DNA of 64,000 bases from Bacillaceae bacterium. Its GTDB lineage: Bacteria; Bacillota; Bacilli; JACDOE01. This document shows positions 1 to 8,495 of the stretch, in pieces; the first letter of the stretch is position 1, and every line of letters begins with the position of its first letter. A model generated the notes under the pieces. It was not told where the DNA came from, ran no database searches, and saw nothing but the letters and a program-made list of their open reading frames with translations. The DNA is taken from the NCBI GenBank assembly GCA_017656255.1, contig JACDOE010000012.1, positions 29,731 to 93,730 on the forward strand, given 5' to 3'. The position numbers and the translations under genes were made by a program.

Positions 1-828
1 TTCGATATAACCGATGATGGATGTGACCGGTGTCTTAAGGTCGTGTGAGATACTTGAGATGAGAAACTTTCTGTTTTCATCGTATTTTTGTTGCTGATAA
101 ATGGATTCCTTCAGCTTAATGCGCATGAGTTCAAGCGTTCGTGCCAGTTCTCGGACCTCACCGTCACCTTCTTCGGCAATCCCGTGATTCAAGTCCCCTT
201 CGCTAATTTTAACGGCGGCCTCTTTTAATCGGGAAACGGGTATCATGATCCCTCTTGAAAATCGGTAAGAAACCCAGAAGTTCATGATTAAAAAAGTAAT
301 CGTAAAAAAACTGACCGTAAAAATACCCAGAAAAAGATAGAATTTGGATTTTAGTTGAATCGGTGCCAGTAGCAATAGAACCCCTTCATCCCCCGAAGGG
401 AGGTCATAGTCTGCTCTGGCAAATATAAAGGTTCTGCCGTCAAGTTCCAGCGTGTCTGAATCCGGCTCATTTTTGGACAGCATCAGACTTTTGTTGATGT
501 CGATGTCATTAAACAGGGTGGTTCCGTATACCACTTCCCTGTTTTTAAAAATAAAAGCATGAGATCCCAGATGCTTGACCCTTTCCGCCAACACGTCTTG
601 ATAGCCTGTATCCAGCAGTTGTTCAAACTCAAGGGATTCAGCCGTATTCTTAATATGACTGATGCCCGATCTCACTTCAAATATTCGACTGAGATTGTTA
701 ATGTCTGCGTCAGGGTCAAACAGTTTGGTATAAATCGCAATAAATACGATAACAGCTAGAACGGTGAGCGCAATAGAAACCAGGACGGCCAGCGCATTCA
801 TGATAAAAAAGCGTCGGGTTAGTTGCAT
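1..828 (-). CDS. Sensor histidine kinase, N-terminal part (cut by window edge)
   Basis: Membrane sensor kinase of a two-component system; 276 codons are present and the reading frame runs off the left edge. It has an N-terminal membrane segment (MNALAVLVSIALTVLAVIVF), an extracytoplasmic region of about 130 residues, a second membrane segment (FLGIFTVSFFTITFLIMNFW), a HAMP-like linker, and the phospho-acceptor H-box SHDLKTPVTSIIGYIE at the very edge. The ATP-binding domain lies outside. ATG at 828 is preceded by AGAAAGGG and is only 15 bp from the permease stop, so it is co-transcribed with the ABC genes. It probably senses an envelope signal and controls this exporter. No response regulator is visible in the window. 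Confidence 0.88.
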   Translation of the reverse strand, partial: MQLTRRFFIMNALAVLVSIALTVLAVIVFIAIYTKLFDPDADINNLSRIFEVRSGISHIKNTAESLEFEQLLDTGYQDVLAERVKHLGSHAFIFKNREVVYGTTLFNDIDINKSLMLSKNEPDSDTLELDGRTFIFARADYDLPSGDEGVLLLLAPIQLKSKFYLFLGIFTVSFFTITFLIMNFWVSYRFSRGIMIPVSRLKEAAVKISEGDLNHGIAEEGDGEVRELARTLELMRIKLKESIYQQQKYDENRKFLISSISHDLKTPVTSIIGYIE

Positions 829-843
829 GTGAAAATGCCCTTT

Positions 844-1596
844 CTATATTTCCTTATGGTCAAATAAATAATAGCCGGCGGAAAATAACATGGTCCCCAG
901 TCCCGCCATGATCAAGGCCTGACGGAAAATTTTAAAAAAGTTGATCTGGTCAGAAATCCAGAGCGTATACCACTCAAACATGGACGTAATTAAAAAACTG
1001 GCATAATTGGCAAAAAGAATACCCAGAAAATTTAATCCGATATAAATAAGAATTGATAGAAAAAAGACCGCCAGACCCCCTCGAATCATATTTGACAGCA
1101 AAACGACGAAAAGGGCAAATACAAATACAGGAAAAAAAGTAACCACATAGGACAGAACTACCTTTATCATTCCCATCAGACCGGCGGATGAAGGGTTAAA
1201 TAGGAGACCGGCCAGTAAAGACAGTATCATGACAAACATCAAGTTGGCCAAAATAAACAGCGCAACATTCAACACCTTCGCACTGAATACGCCGAATCTG
1301 GAAACAGGACGCGTAAGCGTCAGTTTCATCGTATTGGATGAAAATTCGCCATTAAACATATCAATGGCCACAAAAGTGGCAAAGAGGGGCAGGATGGTGT
1401 ATGTAAACACAGAAAGAACCACCAGCGGAAATTCCGTACTTCCCACAACCCGTAATCCCAGGCCGTGTTTAATTGCCGTGACCGCGACTTGCCCAATGAT
1501 GACAGCAAGAATGGATAAAATGGCTGCTGCCATGATCTTTTTCTTTTTCATTAACTTGACGGTTTCGTTGAAAAATGCCGTTTTAAACCCTGCCAT
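844..1596 (-). CDS. ABC transporter permease (ABC-2 type)
   Basis: Membrane subunit of an ABC exporter, about 250 residues with roughly six hydrophobic segments. It starts MAGFKTAFFNETVKLMKKKK, the usual cytoplasmic lead-in of ABC-2 permeases that partner a single ATPase. The ATG at 1596 is chosen because GAGGTGG lies just upstream; a longer reading frame from 1665 has no such site and would overlap the ATPase far more. It overlaps the ATPase gene by 14 bp, which implies translational coupling. Substrate unknown; a bacitracin/lantibiotic or envelope-stress exporter would fit the adjacent sensor kinase, but that is inference. Confidence 0.85.
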   Translation of the reverse strand: MAGFKTAFFNETVKLMKKKKIMAAAILSILAVIIGQVAVTAIKHGLGLRVVGSTEFPLVVLSVFTYTILPLFATFVAIDMFNGEFSSNTMKLTLTRPVSRFGVFSAKVLNVALFILANLMFVMILSLLAGLLFNPSSAGLMGMIKVVLSYVVTFFPVFVFALFVVLLSNMIRGGLAVFFLSILIYIGLNFLGILFANYASFLITSMFEWYTLWISDQINFFKIFRQALIMAGLGTMLFSAGYYLFDHKEI

Positions 1597-2311
1597 TTCG
1601 GTCCACCTCACTGACAAAATAATTTTCGAGCGACGCATAATTGGCGAGGATGTTCTGCACATCATCTATGTTAATCAACTTTCCGTTATAAACGACTCCG
1701 ACCCGGGTGCAGGTCAGCTCGATATCATGAATCAGGTGGCTGGAAATAAAGAATGTCGTCCCTTCTTCCTCTGCAAGGTGCTTTATCAGCCTGCGCATAT
1801 CCAGCATCCCTTCCACATCAAGTCCGTTCAAAGGTTCGTCCAGAATTAGCAGCCTGGGCCTGGATAAAATCGCGGCCGCGATCCCCAGTCTTTGCTTCAT
1901 GCCCAGAGAAAATTTTCGTGACTTTTCATGTTTGTATGCCGACAGGCCGGTGATTTCCAGGACTTCATCGATCCGATTTTGATCCACTTCGGGGTAAAAT
2001 CTGGCAAAAAGCTTCAAATTCTCGTTGGCTGTCAGATAGGGATATGATTCGGCTGTCTCGATCATGCATCCAACATGTTTCATGGCGTTGACATAGTCTT
2101 CCGTAATGCTGGACCCAAAAATGTTGACATCGCCGCGGTCCGGTTTCATCAGTCCCACCATGATTTTCATGGCGGTTGTTTTCCCGGCACCGTTCGGACC
2201 CAGAAAACCGAATATATCGCCCTGATTAATCTCCAGATTCAAATCGATGATGCCCCGACCGTTTTGATATACTTTTGTCAGATCAGAAATGATGATTGCT
2301 TTGTTCGTCAA
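1583..2311 (-). CDS. ABC transporter ATP-binding protein
   Basis: Nucleotide-binding subunit paired with the permease downstream. Walker A GPNGAGKTT, signature region FSLGMKQRLGIA (the LGMKQ variant common in drug and bacteriocin exporters), Walker B LLILDEPLNGLD and the switch histidine in FFISSHLIHD are all present; the protein is about 242 residues, normal for this class. An in-frame ATG at 2320 directly abuts GAGAGG, leaving no spacing, so the TTG at 2311 (9 nt spacing) is the better start. Third gene of the minus-strand unit secreted protein - ATPase - permease counted from the other side: it follows the secreted protein gene across an imperfect hairpin. Confidence 0.87.
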   Translation of the reverse strand: MTNKAIIISDLTKVYQNGRGIIDLNLEINQGDIFGFLGPNGAGKTTAMKIMVGLMKPDRGDVNIFGSSITEDYVNAMKHVGCMIETAESYPYLTANENLKLFARFYPEVDQNRIDEVLEITGLSAYKHEKSRKFSLGMKQRLGIAAAILSRPRLLILDEPLNGLDVEGMLDMRRLIKHLAEEEGTTFFISSHLIHDIELTCTRVGVVYNGKLINIDDVQNILANYASLENYFVSEVDRNGRV

Positions 2312-2339
2312 TGATACCATCCTCTCATGAATATAAAAC

Positions 2340-2377
2340 GGCTTACCCCCGGGTGAGCGACACTTGGGGGTATAGCC
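2340..2377 (-). terminator. Imperfect hairpin between secreted protein and ABC ATPase genes
   Basis: GGCTATACCCCC and GGGGGTAAGCC arms on the minus strand form a stem with one bulge, followed by GTTTTATATT. The T tract is weak, so it may give partial termination or RNA processing and lower ABC expression relative to the secreted protein. Confidence 0.45.
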
Positions 2378-2403
2378 TGTTTGATTGATGTGTGTGTCTG
2401 TCT

Positions 2404-3684
2404 CTATTCGTCTTCAAATACGCGATCAAGTTCTCCGTTAAAAATGTAATCCTGGTCGATGTTGGAAGAGTACGAATGACTGTCCACCATCTCCAGGTTA
2501 AGATCGAGATAAACATTTCCCAGTCTGCCTGGATGGAGATGACCGTGTTCCTGCTCTCCCTGAGGATTGGTATAAGTGAAGAAAGAGAACGGTTTTGAGT
2601 CGTCCGGCTCATATTCAAATGTAAAATTATAGGGCTCCGGATATTCAGACGCATATTCCGGCTTGATGGTTTCATAATACCTGCCGGTTACCTTATCGTT
2701 TTCGACACGGGTGATTTCAAGGGTTCTCTCTCCGATCTTCACGAATTCCCCGTTCTTTTCCATCACAATGTTATTTTTGTAAGTGCCGATATACTTGCTG
2801 GTAAAGCCGCTCCTGTGGTTAACCGTAACCGTTTCAACGTCCGCACCCGAGAGGTCGGGCATGGAGACGCGTGTATTTCCAATATCGGACAACTTAAAGA
2901 CTGCACTCAGTGTGATATCATGCTGAACTCCGCTTTTGTCCGTTCCGGACATTACCACTTCACCCGCCAGGTTTTCCAGCAGACCCGCTTTGTTTTCAAC
3001 AGCCGTACCCGAAATCTTTTTGACAAAGATATCACTTTCGATGACGGGAAGATTTGAGTTGCTTACCCTGCGAAATTCGTCGTTTATGACCTGTTTTGTA
3101 TAGAAGGATGAAACAGCATTGATCAGGGCCGGCACCTGCATTTCAGAAAGGCTTCCCGAATAGATGCGACTGCCATCCGGTTTTTCTTCAACCTGTACTT
3201 CATCTTTTAAATTCCCAACCAGGGCATCTATGATTTTTTCCATTTCAGGTGCCCCGTCTTCGTTAAAGGGATCGGTAAAAATTTCCCGATCATCCATTCT
3301 TTCAGGAAATTCGCTCACAAAATATTTGTTGTCTGTTCCATTTTTGCTGATGGAGCGTTTGTTATCCGAGTAATAGTAATGGGATGTCATTTTGCCATTT
3401 AAATTTTGAGATGTTGTCGCTCTTTCAATCGCCTGTTTGTCATGATCATATTTACCAACCTCGGTCCTTTGATATAACGTCTGATCGTTAGCTTTCAAGG
3501 TTATCAGGGATTCCACCGTATAGTTGTTCAAATCCTGCTCCATCTGGGCAGTGGTATTTTTGATAGCCGATTTTAACCGGTCGTATCCTGAACCCAGTGC
3601 CATATCAGCAAAAGCCGTGGATACAAAGATACTTGTTCCGATGGCAAATGAGAGAATGGTAAACGCTTTTTTTCCGAGTTTCAT
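2404..3684 (-). CDS. Secreted protein of unknown function
   Basis: I do not recognise the family. The 426-residue product has a clear signal peptide (MKLGKKAFTILSFAIGTSIF, probable cleavage after AFA-D near residue 26) and no later membrane segment, so it should be exported or cell-wall associated. The mature part is acidic and ends in VFEDE, with a short histidine-containing stretch QEHGHLHPG near residue 385. It is the first gene of the minus-strand unit that continues into an ABC ATPase, a permease and a sensor kinase, so it may be the substrate, sensor partner or immunity factor of that exporter. ATG at 3684 has AAGGAGAC upstream. Confidence 0.8.
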   Translation of the reverse strand: MKLGKKAFTILSFAIGTSIFVSTAFADMALGSGYDRLKSAIKNTTAQMEQDLNNYTVESLITLKANDQTLYQRTEVGKYDHDKQAIERATTSQNLNGKMTSHYYYSDNKRSISKNGTDNKYFVSEFPERMDDREIFTDPFNEDGAPEMEKIIDALVGNLKDEVQVEEKPDGSRIYSGSLSEMQVPALINAVSSFYTKQVINDEFRRVSNSNLPVIESDIFVKKISGTAVENKAGLLENLAGEVVMSGTDKSGVQHDITLSAVFKLSDIGNTRVSMPDLSGADVETVTVNHRSGFTSKYIGTYKNNIVMEKNGEFVKIGERTLEITRVENDKVTGRYYETIKPEYASEYPEPYNFTFEYEPDDSKPFSFFTYTNPQGEQEHGHLHPGRLGNVYLDLNLEMVDSHSYSSNIDQDYIFNGELDRVFEDE

Positions 3685-3710
3685 GTCGATGTCTCCTTTA
3701 CTTTATTTTG

Positions 3711-3738
3711 AGGAAACGTTTCCTTGCTACCCATTATA
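3711..3738 (-). promoter_or_regulatory. -10 box with 14-bp palindromic operator for the secreted protein/ABC unit
   Basis: On the minus strand a TATAAT (3733-3738) is followed within about 9 bp by the perfect palindrome AGGAAACGTTTCCT (3711-3724). The central CG and symmetric arms resemble LacI-family/cre operators, but two conserved cre bases differ. Its place at the likely transcription start suits a repressor roadblock. No convincing -35 is present. Confidence 0.5.
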
Positions 3739-3874
3739 ACCGGCGCTTATTGAATCGATCTTAATAAAATATTAACAATCTATTAACGGGATGGTTTTGA
3801 CACGATCATCTTTTGTCTGCGAAAAAAAGGAATTCTTTCAGATCATGTAGAATTCTAGAAATGATAAACAAAGA

Positions 3875-3902
3875 TTGACATAAACCGAATATCGATTAGA
3901 CT
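3875..3902 (+). promoter_or_regulatory. Sigma-A promoter before yvyF
   Basis: TTGACA (3875-3880), 16-bp spacer, TAGACT (3897-3902), pointing into the flagellar cluster 37 bp upstream of the yvyF start. Confidence 0.6.
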
Positions 3903-3938
3903 AGAGATAAGATAGATGACGGGAAGGGGAGACATTGG

Positions 3939-4361
3939 ATGAGTCTGCCGAATTTGAGTAACTGCCCGCGATGTGGCGGATTGTTCATTCAGGGAAAAGA
4001 TGACGTATGTCAGAAATGCGTACAAGAAGTAGAAGAAGAATATCAGAAATGTGTCGAATATCTGCGGGAGAATAAGGGCGCCAATCTTTATCAGGTGAGT
4101 GAGGATACCGGCGTCAGCGTCAAACAGATTACCCGTTTTATCCGGGAAGGGCGGTTGTCCGTCACAGACAATCCCAATATCGGAATCCCCTGCGAAAGCT
4201 GCGGCACGCCGATCAAATCAGGACGTTTTTGTAAAGATTGTACAGATCGCCTGAAGCGGGAAGTGGGAGGTATCCTCGGGGAAAACGACGCTCATCATAC
4301 CAGCAAACATGACCCCAATCACATTTATCATGTGAAGGATCTGTACAAAAAAGAAGATTGA
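3939..4361 (+). CDS. yvyF: YvyF-family flagellar operon protein (TIGR03826 type)
   Basis: Small cytoplasmic protein of 140 residues found at the head of the flgM-flgN-flgKL operon in Bacilli. It carries two zinc-finger-like Cys clusters, CPRCGGLF..CQKC near the N-terminus and CESCGTPI..CKDC near residue 87, with a helix-turn-helix-like middle (LYQVSEDTGVSVKQITRFIREG, about residues 53-74) resembling MerR-type DNA binding. Start ATG follows GGAAGGGGAGA. In B. subtilis comFC precedes this gene; here com genes are absent and a divergent ABC module occupies that place. Exact function is not established; a regulatory role in motility is inferred from structure and position. Confidence 0.88.
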   Translation: MSLPNLSNCPRCGGLFIQGKDDVCQKCVQEVEEEYQKCVEYLRENKGANLYQVSEDTGVSVKQITRFIREGRLSVTDNPNIGIPCESCGTPIKSGRFCKDCTDRLKREVGGILGENDAHHTSKHDPNHIYHVKDLYKKED

Positions 4362-4410
4362 CCATTCTTTTTCGACAACAGCAGGAAAAATTTTGTGCAT
4401 AAAAAAAACT

Positions 4411-4437
4411 TAAAGTTTTTGAACAGAATGCCGATGT
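4411..4437 (+). promoter_or_regulatory. Sigma-D promoter for flgM operon
   Basis: TAAA (4411-4414), 15-bp spacer, GCCGATGT (4430-4437): near-perfect match to the motility sigma factor consensus TAAA-N15-GCCGATAT. It puts flgM, which encodes the sigma-D antagonist, under sigma-D control and so closes a negative feedback loop. The -10 lies inside the left arm of the hairpin at 4428-4460. Confidence 0.85.
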
Positions 4438-4467
4438 TACTATTAAGAGTAACTCGGCATCTTTTTA
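4428..4467 (+). terminator. Terminator between yvyF and flgM, overlapping the sigma-D promoter
   Basis: ATGCCGA.GTTACT and AGTAAC.TCGGCAT arms form a 13-bp stem followed by CTTTTTATG. It can stop transcription arriving from yvyF, while transcripts begun at the overlapping sigma-D promoter start within it and escape. Confidence 0.75.
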
Positions 4468-4491
4468 TGTTCAGACAGGGGGGAGTCAGTG

Positions 4492-4764
4492 ATGAAAATC
4501 AACGGACCCGGCCGGGTACCCGGTCCCAATCCGTATCAGCAAACGGCCCGTTACGAAAAAGAGGCCGTCAGAAAACAGCAGAAGAAAGATGAGGTTCAGA
4601 TTTCACCGGAAGCGAAATCGATGCTGCAAAGTGAAGAGGCTCAGCCGGTAAGCCGGGAACAGAGAATACAACAATTGAAAGAACAGGTACAGTCCGGTAC
4701 CTACCATGTGAGCAGCGAGAAGATTGCAGAAAAGTTGATTCAGTACTGGAGAAATCAATTATAA
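4492..4764 (+). CDS. flgM: Anti-sigma-D factor FlgM
   Basis: Negative regulator that binds and blocks the flagellar sigma factor (sigma-D/FliA) until the hook-basal body is complete. The 90-residue protein has the FlgM layout: a disordered, charged N-terminus rich in Pro/Gln/Lys, the VQISPEAKSML segment, and a C-terminal sigma-binding helix region RIQQLKEQVQSGTYHVSSEKIAEKLI. ATG at 4492 sits 7 nt after AGGGGGGAG; GTG at 4489 is also possible. First gene of the sigma-D transcribed unit flgM-flgN-flgK-flgL-yviE-fliW-csrA. Confidence 0.93.
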   Translation: MKINGPGRVPGPNPYQQTARYEKEAVRKQQKKDEVQISPEAKSMLQSEEAQPVSREQRIQQLKEQVQSGTYHVSSEKIAEKLIQYWRNQL

Positions 4765-4826
4765 AAATCAAGTCATGGGAGCAAAGCGGTAACAGGCTGG
4801 ATTCTAACGTAAAGAAGGTGGATCGA

Positions 4827-5336
4827 TTGGAAAATCTGTCTGTGCTTGGGGAAGTATTGGGGGATTTGATCGGCCAGCATCGCCAGTTGCTGGAACTGGG
4901 CAAACAGAAAAAATCAGCGTTGATCAAAGGTGATCTGGACAGGCTGTCCGGTGTCATTCAGGAAGAATCCCGGGTGATACGGGAAATCAGCCAACTGGAA
5001 AGTGAACGGCAAAAAGAGGTATCCCGTTTTCTTGATCAAAAGAACATTCATGTCGATTCCATCACCATGAGTGACATTATCGACATGGTGGATGATGAGC
5101 GGCAAAAGAATATGTTGCGCACGGTACAGGAAGAGTTGTACGGTGTGATGGCGGAATTGCGTGAGTTGAACCAGTTGAACCGGGAACTGATTGAGCAATC
5201 GCTGGATTACGTCAATTATTCGCTGGAACTGATGACAGAAGAGGATCCATCGGTTACGTATCATAAGCCTGATCAGGGTGATGCGCGAAAAGGCAAGGGC
5301 AAACCCGGTGGGAGTATTTTTGATACGAAAGCGTGA
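4827..5336 (+). CDS. flgN: Flagellar export chaperone FlgN (YvyG)
   Basis: Cytoplasmic chaperone for the hook-filament junction proteins FlgK and FlgL, whose genes follow. About 169 residues, almost entirely helical with heptad-like Leu/Glu/Gln spacing (GDLIGQHRQLLELGKQKKSA... then ELRELNQLNRELIEQSLDYV), the usual FlgN signature. The best start is TTG at 4827, 6 nt after AAGAAGGTG; an in-frame GTG at 4818 lies inside that site. The C-terminal tail (DARKGKGKPGG) is basic and probably flexible. Confidence 0.88.
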   Translation: MENLSVLGEVLGDLIGQHRQLLELGKQKKSALIKGDLDRLSGVIQEESRVIREISQLESERQKEVSRFLDQKNIHVDSITMSDIIDMVDDERQKNMLRTVQEELYGVMAELRELNQLNRELIEQSLDYVNYSLELMTEEDPSVTYHKPDQGDARKGKGKPGGSIFDTKA

Positions 5337-5391
5337 CATGATAGATTAAACAGAATTTGCGATAAGGAATTCAACAGAAGGGGTGGACAGC

Positions 5392-6945
5392 ATGCGATCC
5401 ACATTTCATGGGCTGGAAGTGAGTAAGCGGGCGTTGTTTACGCAGCAGAATGCTTTATATACAACGGGGCACAATATTTCCAACGCCAACACGGAAGGCT
5501 ATACCCGGCAGCGGGTGAATATGACGGCGACCAATCCGCTGGAAAGACCGGCGTGGAACCGCAGTACGGCTCCGGGGCAACTGGGGCAGGGGGTTGAAGT
5601 CCAGGAGATTCAGCGTATCCGGGAAGAATTTCTGGACATTCAATTCCGCGGAGAAAACAAAAAACTGGGATATTACGAGATGACAAGTGATACGCTTGAT
5701 AAAATACAGCGTATTCTCAACGAGCCCTCTGATGACGGTCTGCAATCCGTTATTGACCAGTTCTGGCAGTCCTGGGAAGACCTGAGCAAGGAGCCGTCCA
5801 GCCAGGCGGCGCGTGAAGTCGTCATTCGCCGGGGGATTGCCGTTGCCGAAACATTTTCCTATATCAATCAATCTTTGCAAGATTTGCAGCAGGATTTAAA
5901 TGATGTAGTCAGAGTGAAAGTTTCCGAAATCAACTCTTACGCCAGACAGATCAGTGAATTGAACCAGCAGATTACCAAATCGGTATCCATCGGCGATCAG
6001 CCTAATGACCTGCTGGATAAACGGGATCTATTACTGGATAAGTTGTCGGAACTGGTTAATGTTCAAACGGTGAAGTATGACAATGGGTCGATTGATGTTT
6101 TAATTGGAGACAATCAGACACTTGTGGAAGGTCAAACCGCCATTCCGGTAACGGCTGATCCCGACCCTGCCAATAACGGATTCTATGCCGTTAAATTAGG
6201 AGGGGGAGATCTGGAACTGGAGTCCGGTTCCCTCTATGGCACGATTCAGTCCCGGGGTTATGTTGAAGATGGTCAACCAAAAGGGATCATTGTGGAATTT
6301 CAACACCGGATCAATCAACTGGCGGTCCATTTTACACAGGAATTGAACGCCGTGCATGAAAGCGGATTAAACCTGGATGATGTCAACGGTGGCAAATATT
6401 TTGGTGCAACGGATCCGGCTCTCCAACCGGACAGCCTGAAGTTTTTCGTCGATCGCTCGACCTATGAAGCGACGAAAGATGAAACACCGCCGACCTTTAT
6501 CGATCCGACTTCCGCATTTGAGATCATGGTTAACCCTGAAATACAGAACAATACCAACAAGGTCGCAGCGGCCACACCTTCGTCTTCCCATCCCGACGGC
6601 TCTTCCTATGCGGGTGACGGAAGTAATGCTCTCAAAATTGCGGAGCTAAAACAGTTGTCCATTACGATTGAAGGGGAAAATACAACATTTGACGACTATT
6701 ATCGTTACACTCTTTCCAGACTGGGTGTACAGGCCCAGGAAGCCATCCGGATGCGGGACAATACAGAACTTCTGTTGGGATCAGTTGAAGAGAAAAGACA
6801 ATCCGTTTCCGGGGTCTCGCTGGATGAAGAAATGAGTAATATGATCAAATTTCAGCATGCCTATAATGCAGCGGCCCGAATGGTTACGGCGCTGGATGAA
6901 GTGCTGGACAAAGTGATTAACGGGATGGGTGTTGTCGGGCGTTAA
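5392..6945 (+). CDS. flgK: Flagellar hook-associated protein 1, FlgK
   Basis: Hook-filament junction protein exported through the flagellar type III apparatus. 517 residues, typical for Bacilli. The N-terminus STFHGLEVSKRALFTQQNAL followed by HNISNANTEGYTRQRV is the rod/hook-family D0 motif, and the C-terminus SVSGVSLDEEMSNMIKFQHA...VLDKVINGMG is the matching D0 helix; the two pack as a coiled coil. ATG at 5392 is preceded by AAGGGGTGG, whereas the in-frame GTG at 5383 lies in that site. It is followed by flgL. Confidence 0.96.
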   Translation: MRSTFHGLEVSKRALFTQQNALYTTGHNISNANTEGYTRQRVNMTATNPLERPAWNRSTAPGQLGQGVEVQEIQRIREEFLDIQFRGENKKLGYYEMTSDTLDKIQRILNEPSDDGLQSVIDQFWQSWEDLSKEPSSQAAREVVIRRGIAVAETFSYINQSLQDLQQDLNDVVRVKVSEINSYARQISELNQQITKSVSIGDQPNDLLDKRDLLLDKLSELVNVQTVKYDNGSIDVLIGDNQTLVEGQTAIPVTADPDPANNGFYAVKLGGGDLELESGSLYGTIQSRGYVEDGQPKGIIVEFQHRINQLAVHFTQELNAVHESGLNLDDVNGGKYFGATDPALQPDSLKFFVDRSTYEATKDETPPTFIDPTSAFEIMVNPEIQNNTNKVAAATPSSSHPDGSSYAGDGSNALKIAELKQLSITIEGENTTFDDYYRYTLSRLGVQAQEAIRMRDNTELLLGSVEEKRQSVSGVSLDEEMSNMIKFQHAYNAAARMVTALDEVLDKVINGMGVVGR

Positions 6946-6979
6946 TCATCATAATTGAATGTAAAAGGTGGTTATCATC

Positions 6980-7864
6980 ATGCGGGTGACACAGACAATG
7001 TTATCAAATAATATGTTGCAAAACTTGAATAAAAACATGGAGCGGATGAGCCAAACCCAGTACAAGTTATCAACCGGAAAAGAAGTCCGCTTTCCCTCCG
7101 ATGATCCGGTTCGGGCCGTCCGGGGGATCAAGCATCGCTCCGGTCTGACCGAGATTCATCAATATCAGGATAATATCAAGGACGCCAAAGCATGGAATGA
7201 ATATACGGATTCGGTGCTGATGGATATTACCAGTGCCCTGCAGCGTTTTCGGGAACTGGTTGTCTATTCCGGGGATGAGGCGCTGGAACAGACTTCGCTT
7301 GAATCCATCGCCAAGGAATTGAATCAGTTGATCGATCATATCGGAGCGGCAGCCAATGCCCAGATGGGAGGGCGGTATATCTTCGCCGGAACCGATACCT
7401 TAAACCCGCCCTATGACCCGGCAACCCGAACCTGGGTCAATACCAACACGGATAAAATTCAGGTAGAGGTGGGCCGCGGAACTAAGCTGGATATGAATTT
7501 GAATGGGGTGGACATTTTTGGACCGAGTGCGGGTCCAACCCCGATGTTTGATCTGCTTACTGATATAGCCAACCAGGTGCAAAGCGGCCAGAGTGCGGCG
7601 GATCATCTGGAAGAACTGGATGGGTTAATCAATAATATGCTGTCGTTGCAGGCCCGTGTTGGAGCCAATTACAACCGTCTGGAAATGATTGAATCCCGGC
7701 TGGGCAAAATGGAAATTCAGACGACAAAATTAATGTCCAGGGCTGAGGATGCGGATCTGGCGGAAGTTATTATGGATTTGAAAAACCAGGAAAATGTACA
7801 CCGGGCTTCTCTCGCAGCCGGCGCACGTATCATTCAGCCGTCTTTAATGGATTTCCTCCGATAA
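6980..7864 (+). CDS. flgL: Flagellar hook-associated protein 3, FlgL
   Basis: Second junction protein between hook and filament, homologous to flagellin at both ends. 294 residues: MRVTQTMLSNNMLQNLNKNM at the N-terminus, the KLSTGKEVRFPSDDPVRAVRG flagellin-type D1 segment, GGRYIFAGTDT near residue 136, and the C-terminal helix DLAEVIMDLKNQENVHRASL. ATG at 6980 follows AAAGGTGG; an in-frame GTG at 6968 would sit in the binding site. Confidence 0.95.
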   Translation: MRVTQTMLSNNMLQNLNKNMERMSQTQYKLSTGKEVRFPSDDPVRAVRGIKHRSGLTEIHQYQDNIKDAKAWNEYTDSVLMDITSALQRFRELVVYSGDEALEQTSLESIAKELNQLIDHIGAAANAQMGGRYIFAGTDTLNPPYDPATRTWVNTNTDKIQVEVGRGTKLDMNLNGVDIFGPSAGPTPMFDLLTDIANQVQSGQSAADHLEELDGLINNMLSLQARVGANYNRLEMIESRLGKMEIQTTKLMSRAEDADLAEVIMDLKNQENVHRASLAAGARIIQPSLMDFLR

Positions 7865-7891
7865 TTATCGACTAGAAGGCAGGAACAGACC

Positions 7892-8473
7892 ATGAAAATA
7901 GGACAGGTCATGATTCAGCAACAGTTTGCCCGGATTGGGATTCGACAAAAACCCGCTCAATGGCAGATGGAAGTAGGTCATGCCAGAACGGAACACCATG
8001 TTTCACCTGCGAAAATTGAGATGGAACGAACGGATTCAAAACTGCAGATTAACGCAGACAGGATGCGGGCGGATTTTCATCTGAAACCTCTAACTGATTT
8101 TTTGAGGGATGAAGGAAAGAAAGCGTACCAGAAAGGTCTCGGAGCCATTCAGGAAATCGCGGCTGAAGGAGATGATTTCGCCCGGATTGAACTGGGACGC
8201 AGTGTCCGTCAGGTGATTGCCGATCAGGCCAGGGCTGATTTTAATGAAACACCGGAATTCGGCCTGGGAGTGGTCCCCAGTTTTAACAGCATACAAATTT
8301 CATATCAGCCCGGAACTTTAAAAATGAATGTGGATCCGGGAGGCGTAAAAGTGGATGCGGAACCCCGCTATCCTGTCTCATCCTATCAGCGCGGATCCCT
8401 GGAAGTCTATTTAAAGCAGAAACATGCCGTTCAGGTTGATACGAATCTAAGACCGGTAGATATGAAAGTCTAA
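7892..8473 (+). CDS. yviE: YviE-type protein (DUF6470)
   Basis: Protein of 193 residues that sits between flgL and fliW in B. subtilis (yviE) and here. It contains short repeats of the form IxMERTDSKLQIN..., IQISYQPGTLKMNVDPGGVKVD and LEVYLKQKHAVQVD, suggesting a beta-repeat fold. No signal peptide or membrane segment. Function unknown; conserved position in the sigma-D operon points to a motility role. Start ATG follows AAGGCAGGAA. Confidence 0.85.
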   Translation: MKIGQVMIQQQFARIGIRQKPAQWQMEVGHARTEHHVSPAKIEMERTDSKLQINADRMRADFHLKPLTDFLRDEGKKAYQKGLGAIQEIAAEGDDFARIELGRSVRQVIADQARADFNETPEFGLGVVPSFNSIQISYQPGTLKMNVDPGGVKVDAEPRYPVSSYQRGSLEVYLKQKHAVQVDTNLRPVDMKV

Positions 8474-8495
8474 TTTTTTAAGACAGGTGATCAGA

